64,000 bases of DNA, taken from Saussurea involucrata (lineage: Eukaryota; Streptophyta; Magnoliopsida; Asterales; Asteraceae). The stretch is from positions 90,434,873-90,498,872 of the forward strand of contig CM066326.1 of assembly GCA_033807775.1 (NCBI GenBank), written 5' to 3'. Position numbers and translations under genes: made by a program. Under the pieces are notes generated by a model, which saw only the letters and a program-made list of their open reading frames with translations, made no database searches and was not told where the DNA came from. This document shows positions 57,460 to 64,000 of this stretch, in pieces; position 1 is the stretch's first letter, and each line of letters starts with the position of its first letter.

Positions 57460-58249
57460 AATTTTTTTATCAGTTTGACTTCTCAAGTACTGATATTCTA
57501 TCAGTTACAAGAAAAGTCAACCTCCTTTCTCCTCTAACTCTCATTTTCTATTTTTTTACCAACTTTCTCTCACCCAACAAACACAATTTTTTTTACCCTT
57601 CTCAATCCGTGTCAACTCAATCCTCACCATCCATTTTCTTACCAATCTACATTTACTTTCCATCCTAACCCTTCTTTCTCAATCCATCAAACACTTTTTA
57701 CCTTCCCACAAACACAACCTATTCTCCCTAAATCCTTACAAACTTACCCTACTTATCCTTTATCCTATATACTTCTAGCCACACAACCTTTCTAACCACA
57801 TCTCACAAAAATCCCACACCACCATCAAGCCATTTTACCGAACACACAAGACCTCTCGGCACTCTCTCACTCCCCATTATTGCCACCCCCCTTGCCGCCC
57901 ACCCCCCTTGCCGAACCCCCCCTTCCCGCTACCCCCTTCCCGAACCCCCCCCCTTCCCGCTACCCCCCTTCCCGAACCCCCCCCCCCCTCCCGAACCCCC
58001 CCCCCCCCCCCCTTTGCCGAACTTCCCTATACCCTTAACACCATTTTTTCCAATTTCTCTTACACCCTCTCTCCTATTTTTTTTCTACTCCCCATACCTT
58101 TCTCACAATTACCTAAACACTCCACCTTTCCTACTTTTCCTTCCATCTTATTACCCATCATACCTTTCCTTACCTTTACCCTCTCTTACTTCCTATAAAT
58201 ACACCTCATTCCTTCTCATTTCTTCAAATCTCCACTTCAACTTTCTCTC
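57372..58249 (+). repeat. SIRE-1 spacer: AT microsatellite and C-rich CCGAA array
   Basis: Holds a TA dinucleotide run (57429-57457) and a pyrimidine-rich stretch. From 57896 to 58016 it holds tandem CCCCCTTCCCGAA-type units with C runs up to 18. The minus strand would carry long G runs able to form quadruplexes. It is the positional equivalent of the CACCGA arrays in SIRE-2 and the gag-only element. No credible gene. Confidence 0.8.
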
Positions 58250-60983
58250 ATGTCTGCCTCTTCTCCCAATCCTAACCCCAAATCTTCAAAATTCATCATT
58301 CCCACATGCTATGAAGATCTTGTCTTCAAGACTTGCAATCATATTGCAAGATTTGAAAATGATCCAGACTATCCCGATCACTTACCCATTTCTCACTTTC
58401 TACAACAAACCCCTCTACTTTATGCCTTCTCCAAATCTCTCAAAATGAGCAAAAAGCTACTTGGCAACTTTTGGTTAACTTGCTCTGTGCATGATGGTGA
58501 ACCCAAAACCATTTCCGCGTGCATTCTTTCGGACACCGGTGATCATGATCTTACCTTTGATGTGGAAGATGTCCGTGCCGCTCTTCATCTTGACAGTTAC
58601 GATTCGTATGCATCTTTTCCGCTTGACAACGAACATGAAGATGTGGTACAAGCCATGAACTACACCGTCGATGCAAAGTACAAAAGCCCTGGCACTTTCC
58701 TGCGCAAATACATGGGTGGGGTATGGCATTTCTTCTTCACTCATATTATTTTCTGCTTAAGTCGCAAAACTGGAGGTCATGATCAATCCCCCTCCTATAT
58801 CACCAATCTTGCTCATGCCATTATGTTTCAAAGAAAAATAGATTTTGCACGCTATTTTTTGATGAAATTGTTGAAGTTGTGACTCCTCCAAAAAGGCCAC
58901 ATGTTGCCTACCCCAGGTTCCTCTCCATCATCATTGAACATAAATTGGGTAAATTACTTGATATTGATCGCAAGTCCGCAAACCCAAAGTTCACCTATGA
59001 TTTTCTTGCACCTACCATCACGAAGGCAATTCTTCAACGTCCACCAAAGGCAACTGACAATGGTCTTCTTCCAGGTATGATTTCTATCCTTAACTCTCCC
59101 AATCTACAATGGGGGGATAATCCGGACACTCCCCCTTCTCAAATGTCCGCAAATCCCTCCAATGTAGTGGACCCTCCTCCCTCTTCCCGAGTGATACCGG
59201 CGAGCACTTCAAAACAATCTAAGGCTTCCGGTACCTCCGCACTCTCTTCCATGACTTTGCCGCCGACCAAACCTTCGACGGCTTCCCCAGTCATAAAACC
59301 CTCTTCAAAGCGGAGGCACTCCAAATCCCCTCCTGAGTCTTCCCTGAAAAGACTTAGGACATCCTTAAGGGCCAAACCACACCGTCCAGCTACCGATTCT
59401 CGAAAATCGGGAACTGTTGAAATTGTCCCTACCGGGCCCAGGGAACCTGCTAACCTCTTAGCTAGCTCCTCCGTTTCCTCCCAACAGGTTGCGGTTGAAA
59501 ATTTGGGGACCCACACTCCTCCTTCTTCTACTAACTTATTGGTGGTTGAAGATGATTTGGGTGTCTCTCCAGCCCAAGGTATTGCTTTCTCACTGCACGG
59601 CCTATCACCCGATTGCTCTGTGATCGATGTTTCTGCACGACCCCCTACGGTCCTACATGTGTACTTGACTTTCTTGTTGAAGATTCTCCAGGTGATCCTC
59701 CTTCTCACTCAGCAACTGCCACCGAAGAAGTTAAGTTGTCTTCTTCCAAAGACAACTCAATTGAGCATTCAAGCTCTAATGTTGCTGATTCATCCACCAC
59801 TCTACCACTTTCTAGAGGTCCTACAGACGATCCTATCCTTAACATGCTGGTGGTGTCATCCTCTCCTTCATCTTCAAGGTCTTCGTCTCCTCGTCGCCCT
59901 CCACTTATTGCAGCCTCAACCACCAGATATGTAGCACAACAACTTGACTCCATCCAGGATTCCATCTCAAGCTTACAATCTCAGGTTCAGTCTCTCCTAG
60001 CCTCAAATGCCGGTCTCACTCTATCCATGACTGCCATGCAAGCTGCCTCAGATGCTCGTGACCAAGAAGTTCATAGGCTCCAATCTGAACTTCAAAGCCA
60101 AAAGGACATCAATTCTCAGCTCCTCAGTTCTCTTACATCTCTTCACCACAAGATGGATGCTCTTCCTGAAGATCAGGCTCGCACACTCACCACCTTTGCT
60201 GGATGGGTGAAACGTTATTACCTGTCTGCCGCTGAGGGGGAGAAAAGCCCAAACAAATTTACCAGCGACCGACCGGGTTCCTCTGTAACACCTGGTCCCT
60301 CTGACCCATCCAAATCGGCACAACCAGATCCACCAACTCAGGGGGAGCAAACCATTGAAAATGCAGGTACACTAGTTGAGGGGGAGCAATCTGAGTTCTT
60401 CAAAAAATTCGAATGGTGCAAGCAGAAATTAATTGGAAGAACTAGCATCTCAAAGATTGTCAAAGCCAAACTTGCTACCCATAAAGAGTCAAAGGACATC
60501 TATGTGATACTCACTCGGGCTGATGACACCGTCACACCGGTAAGATTCCCTGAACTTGATGCTTATGGTGTTTCAGAATGGTATGAAATTGAATTTTGTC
60601 TTCAAGATTCTCATAGTCCAAACCTAGATGATATAAACATCTATCTCCAAGGACTCTTTGAATATGTAAGTAAGATAAAGATAGGATTTCAACAAACCAT
60701 CTTCCAAGATCTTGCTGCCAAAGGTATCATTCCTAACTCAAAGAATCTGAATCTAAAGCCTCCCTCACTCCCCAAGATGTCATCTCCTGTTGTGACCCAA
60801 AAACCATACCCAGGCATTTTCTTCAACAATGCCCAAGGTACTCAAGAATTCTTTCGAACAAAAGAGACATCCATTGCTGACTCCAGCTTTCTTGAAGCCA
60901 TCCTTCTCATCATCCCGGACACATTTGTAGGCACTAACTTCCAAAGTCACATCATTGCTGAACTTCAGGAAAGGAAGAAGTGA
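58250..60983 (+). pseudogene. SIRE-1 third ORF (envelope-like/auxiliary), split in three frames
   Basis: Start MSASSPNPNPKSSKF at 58250. Conserved N-terminal part as in SIRE-2 (MSKKLLGNFWLTC, TGDHDLTFDVEDVRAAL, KYMGGVWHFFF, LSRKTGGHDQSPSY). The frame then shifts near 58857, in a six-T run, to VAYPRFLSIIIEHKLGK. It shifts again near 59610-59640 to the third piece, which ends at 60983. The third piece has a coiled coil (QQLDSIQDSISSLQSQVQSL, HRLQSELQSQKDINSQLLSS) and three EGE triplets encoded by TGAGGGGGAG-like DNA. The contrast with the intact pol suggests weak constraint or homopolymer read errors. Confidence 0.75.
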
Positions 60984-61277
60984 TCATGTTTTCTTTTTTA
61001 TATGCTTTTGATATGTACTTGTAAACTTAAGATTACTGCTCTTTCATGTTTTCAATACAAGTACATTTTTGTTAATAGTTTGTACAGTATACTTTACCAT
61101 TTTTTTTCTTGTAAATGTCGGATACAATAAATAAATTAAAAAAAAAACAAAAAAAAATCCAAAAAGAATGGACTATGTGAAAAGAACCCAAAAGAGTAAA
61201 CAATGGTCAAAAATGAATTATTCAGTGTTTACTTCTCAGATTCTAAGTATGGATGTCATCCTCAAATAGGGGGAGAT
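60984..61277 (+). other. SIRE-1 3' untranslated region and polypurine tract
   Basis: Non-coding, A-rich. The tract AATAGGGGGAGAT (61265-61277) adjoins the 3' LTR and would prime plus-strand synthesis. Around 61150-61210 it shares a block with the gag-only element (8281-8335). Confidence 0.8.
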
Positions 61278-62044
61278 TGTTGGGTCACTTAGATTTGAAG
61301 ATGACCTCAGTCTCTCAATTTCACAGTTCATACTTAGAATAATTTTTAGGTTCTTTACAAGCAGTTTAATTGTATAAAAATGTTCGGTGAAGTCGAAGAT
61401 CAACCGAAGAAACAAAGTAGAAGTATATCTTCAAAGCGGATTGAAGATAGACTTCTCAACCAAAGATTAAGCTGCTACTTGAAGACTTTTCCTAAAGTCT
61501 TAGCCAGGTCACTTGAAGATTTTGAAGAAGCAAAATTTTGAAGAAGATGAAATGTTTTGAAGAAGCAAAACTTTGAAGAAGATCAAAAATCTTGAAGACA
61601 ATATCTTCGGCAAGATCTTTGAAGAGGATAACATGTTAGGCAAAATCTTGAAGACATGTTAGGAACATTTTCGGCAAAGAAGTCTTCGGCAAAGAAATTT
61701 TAGCAGGTATATTAACTTTATCTGCAGAATATATTCAGGATATCTTGCATTGACAGAGACATCATCCTAAGATCAGAAAAAGGTTCTTTGGACTTCTTAT
61801 CTTCTTCAAGAAACATCAGCTTCAACAAGCAGGTCAACGCTTGAAGACAAAAGTGAAAAGACAAAATCACTTTTCAGAAGACTGCTTCCGTTCTGCCTTC
61901 CAAGCCCTCCTAGACAAGTGTCCATTGCATTTATTGCATGAGGCACTATAAAAGGAGATCATCTTCATCCTTGCAACTCACCAGTTATCAAACTCTCTCA
62001 AGCTTTCAAGTGCTGGCGCATTACTCTCTCTCAGAAGTTCATTT
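61278..62044 (+). repeat. SIRE-1 3' LTR, truncated
   Basis: Matches 51489-52300 of the 5' LTR, less one 45-bp tandem unit (GAAGAAGCAAAATTTT type). The last 226 bp, covering the end of R and U5, are missing. TATAAAAG is at 61947-61954. Confidence 0.93.
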
Positions 62045-62064
62045 GCTTTCAAGTGCTGGCGCAT
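62045..62064 (+). repeat. Templated filler at a deletion junction
   Basis: The 20 bp GCTTTCAAGTGCTGGCGCAT are an exact repeat of 62002-62021, absent at this place in the 5' LTR. They join the broken LTR to the short-LTR copia RNase H codons at 62065. Confidence 0.85.
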
Positions 62065-62265
62065 CAGCGGACTAAACACATTGAAATGGACATTCACTTC
62101 GTTCGTGAAAAGGTTGCTATGGGTCATATTCGGGTCTCACATATCCCGTCAACTTACCAGTACACCGACATATTCACGAAGGGCCTTCCTCGTCAGTTAT
62201 TCCTCGATTTCAGAGACAGTTTGAGCATCCGTCCACCTCCAGCTCCAACTGAGGGGGGCTATTAG
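62065..62265 (+). pseudogene. Short-LTR copia RNase H tail
   Basis: About 65 codons: RTKHIEMDIHFVREKVAMGH, VSHIPSTYQYTDIFTKGLP, RDSLSIRPPPAP, stop. The typical copia C-terminus, followed by a GAGGGGGGC purine tract and the 3' LTR. Its RT is absent. Confidence 0.88.
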
Positions 62266-62399
62266 ACGAAATATTGTGAATATATTTGTATTTATCTTGT
62301 TGATTCCCTTCCCTTATTTATTGGGAAGTTTGTTTGTAACCTTTATATATATCTTTGATAGTGCAATGAGAAAGGCAAGGAGATTGACACCAATTATCA
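62260..62399 (+). repeat. Short-LTR copia 3' LTR (140 bp)
   Basis: Three differences from 48875-49014. The right target duplication TGTAT follows at 62400-62404. Confidence 0.92.
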
Positions 62400-62404
62400 T
62401 GTAT

Positions 62405-63439
62405 CATTAAATAATTAACTAGAAAGTATAGGAATATGGTAAAATGACAAAATACCATCAAGTTACAGAAATTTGAGTTAACGATAGAGACCCAAGACGT
62501 GAGAAAATGTAAACCAAAAAGTCATTTTTTGTAATTATTTTATTTTATGAACGTATAATGTGATTTTTGGTAAACCACAAGGACCAAACGTATATAATCT
62601 ACTCTTTATTCCAATAAATGATACACAATAAGTTACCAAAGTTTGTAACTCGAGTTATAAAGATTGTCGAAATATAAAAATGTAAAAATAATTTTATCAG
62701 TTTTCATATTAGTATCATTTATGACAATTTTGAGTCAAGAAGCCATATTCTCGATCTAATTTTAATTTCATTAATCCTAAAAATGGTTAGATGTGTGTTT
62801 TTATCTGACCCAAACTCATAAGGTTGATGCACTAACACAGTTCTGTCATTCTGTGCCTCATCATAGTTTCGCTTCTGAAGCAGCGCTCCTACAGGTCGAA
62901 CCACCCATTTGTTTTCATCAATGAAACACCGTACTGATAAATTGTGTTACGATGAAGTTACCATGTTTATATTGATGAAAATATAGATACGTATCAACAT
63001 TGTTGATTAATATATATAAAACCAAGTAGACATTGACGATGTAGTAGCATACAAAGATCCAAGAAACACCGAGTATACCAAGAATGTGAGACATCTTGTA
63101 AAGGCATGTCAACGGGCTGATTAAACCACTTACATATTTTTAAACATTTAAATTGTTATATTTGGCATATATGAAAAGAATAAAACTAAAACGAGCCACA
63201 AAAAGTATCCCAAAATCCAGTAAAAAATTAAAACGATGTACAAGAATTATCCCAAAATCCAATATACACCGGGTATATCAATAATGTCAAATGTCTTTGT
63301 CAAAAAAGAGTATTAAAAAGAATACGACCTTATTGTTTATTATTCGTCTCAATCATCATATGAAGTTTTAATCTGATTATTTGATCGACGTTGTGTCTTT
63401 TGTCGATCATTTTTTTTAAAAATGTAACAGGAAAACAAA
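62405..63439. other. Gene-free flank
   Basis: The left part continues the sequence interrupted at 48870. A GTTTGGTCC-type MITE end at 62560-62625 may pair with 47880-47990. Two short related blocks (63058-63100 and 63250-63293) are about 190 bp apart. A minus-strand open frame at 62719-62904 (PVGALLQKRNYDEAQNDRTV) could be a gene fragment, but I recognise no family. Confidence 0.4.
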
Positions 63440-64000
63440 CAGGGGCGGACCTACCTTCACCTCCGGGGGGTCCCGTGCACCCGCTCACTTGATTACCGTA
63501 AGAGAAAAAAATATAGACCGTTTGACGGTGCACCTACTTAATTTTTGAGAGTGCTCTTAAGTATTTTTAAACTGATCTTGTAATCAAAAGGACCTTTTGG
63601 TGAGAGGGTTTGTTAGTGTTTCTAGTTTCAAATGGTTTGGGGTTCAATTCTAACTCCTCTTAGCACTTGTGTATTTAGTTTTTTTAACAACTACAGAAAG
63701 CACATAACTCCTCTTCATAAATCACATTTAATAACACATTAAATACTCTCTTAATTTAATATAATGTTATTTGATCGTTAACTTTCTCCAAAATTATAAA
63801 AAATTTATCTTTATATTTCGAATTTTTTTTAGTTATTGGTTTAATTATTATTACTCGAAAGTTTATATGCATACTTAATTTTGATTTGCAAAACATTTAT
63901 TCTCGAAACCAACCAAAAAATCAAAAAAAAAAAACTCTTGAAATCAATCAAAAAACCCCAAAAAATTATCTGGAACCGACATAAAAAAAACCAAAAAATT
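63440..64000. mobile_element. Possible hAT (Tip100-like) element end
   Basis: CAGGGGCGGACCTACC at 63440 matches the terminal style of Tip100-type hAT elements. The following TGGTTTGGGGTTCAATTC text is typical of their non-autonomous copies. The other end was not found before the window closes, so extent and direction are uncertain. Confidence 0.4.

Larger units (their letters stand above)
51489..62044 (+). mobile_element. SIRE-1: young SIRE-lineage copia element, 3' LTR truncated
   Basis: 5' LTR 51489-52526 (1038 bp), primer site 52529-52540, intact gag-pol 52578-57371, spacer, broken third ORF 58250-60983, purine tract 61265-61277, and 3' LTR from 61278 cut at 62044, missing the last 226 bp. 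LTR halves differ by about four substitutions and one 45-bp indel over about 770 bp, so it is young. It inserted in the short-LTR copia. The left flank is CTATG; the right target copy was lost in the deletion. Confidence 0.94.
48875..62399 (+). mobile_element. Short-LTR Ty1/copia element, interrupted by SIRE-1
   Basis: Two 140-bp LTRs (48875-49014 and 62260-62399) differ at three positions. The target duplication TGTAT is at 48870-48874 and 62400-62404. Initiator-Met primer site follows at 49015. Three in 140 gives about 0.8 million years at 1.3e-8 per site per year, with a wide error. The interior holds gag, protease and integrase, then SIRE-1, then only the last 65 codons of RNase H. RT and most of RNase H are gone. 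The lineage looks Ale/Alesia-like from LTR size; not resolved. Confidence 0.93.

Noticed and set aside
62719..62904. Minus-strand open frame PVGALLQKRNYDEAQNDRTV as a host exon
   Set aside because: Only 61 codons, no family recognised, and no convincing splice partners; kept as a note only.

Overview
This is a plant nuclear window, almost certainly from a eudicot with a repeat-rich genome. The evidence is several nested Ty1/copia and Ty3/gypsy LTR retrotransposons of plant-only lineages (SIRE, Athila, Tekay/Del), MITEs, and one three-exon plant-specific DUF506 gene with GT-AG introns. An Asteraceae source is my guess only. About 50 of the 64 kb is retrotransposon.

Left block (1-37823), all on the minus strand. 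A decayed SIRE-lineage copia element (here SIRE-2) is the oldest layer. Its 3' LTR lies off the left edge and its 5' LTR is at 36783-37823. An Athila element (4941-23352, TSD GTCAC) sits inside its reverse transcriptase. A gag-only SIRE derivative (7124-12754, TSD GGCTA) sits inside that Athila. A 2.1-kb-LTR Tekay/Del derivative with almost no coding left (27991-36270, TSD CATAG) sits inside the SIRE-2 gag.

Middle block (37824-48869). This holds a very old copia pol relic, several MITE-like inverted-repeat elements, a pair of AT-rich repeats, and the only recognisable host gene, a DUF506 gene at 44751-46083 (minus).

Right block (48870-62404), plus strand. A short-LTR copia element (140-bp LTRs, TSD TGTAT) is interrupted by a young SIRE element (SIRE-1, 51489-62044) with an intact 1597-residue gag-pol. 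A deletion with templated filler removed the end of the SIRE-1 3' LTR and most of the host element's RT/RNase H. The last 1.6 kb holds only a possible hAT end.

Most interesting signal: SIRE-2 and the gag-only element both carry, between gag and protease, a segment with a CAG/GTACAT donor and a GCAG acceptor. In both, a second CCHC knuckle and a conserved asparagine-stop lie just before the acceptor. SIRE-1 lacks exactly this segment, at the same codon. This suggests a retained-intron switch between a long Gag and a Gag-Pol protein, and that SIRE-1 descends from a spliced RNA. Other notable signals are a dispersed ATGCTNNAGCAT palindrome family confined to the Athila element, and CCACCGA/TCGGTGG hairpin arrays in SIRE U3 regions.
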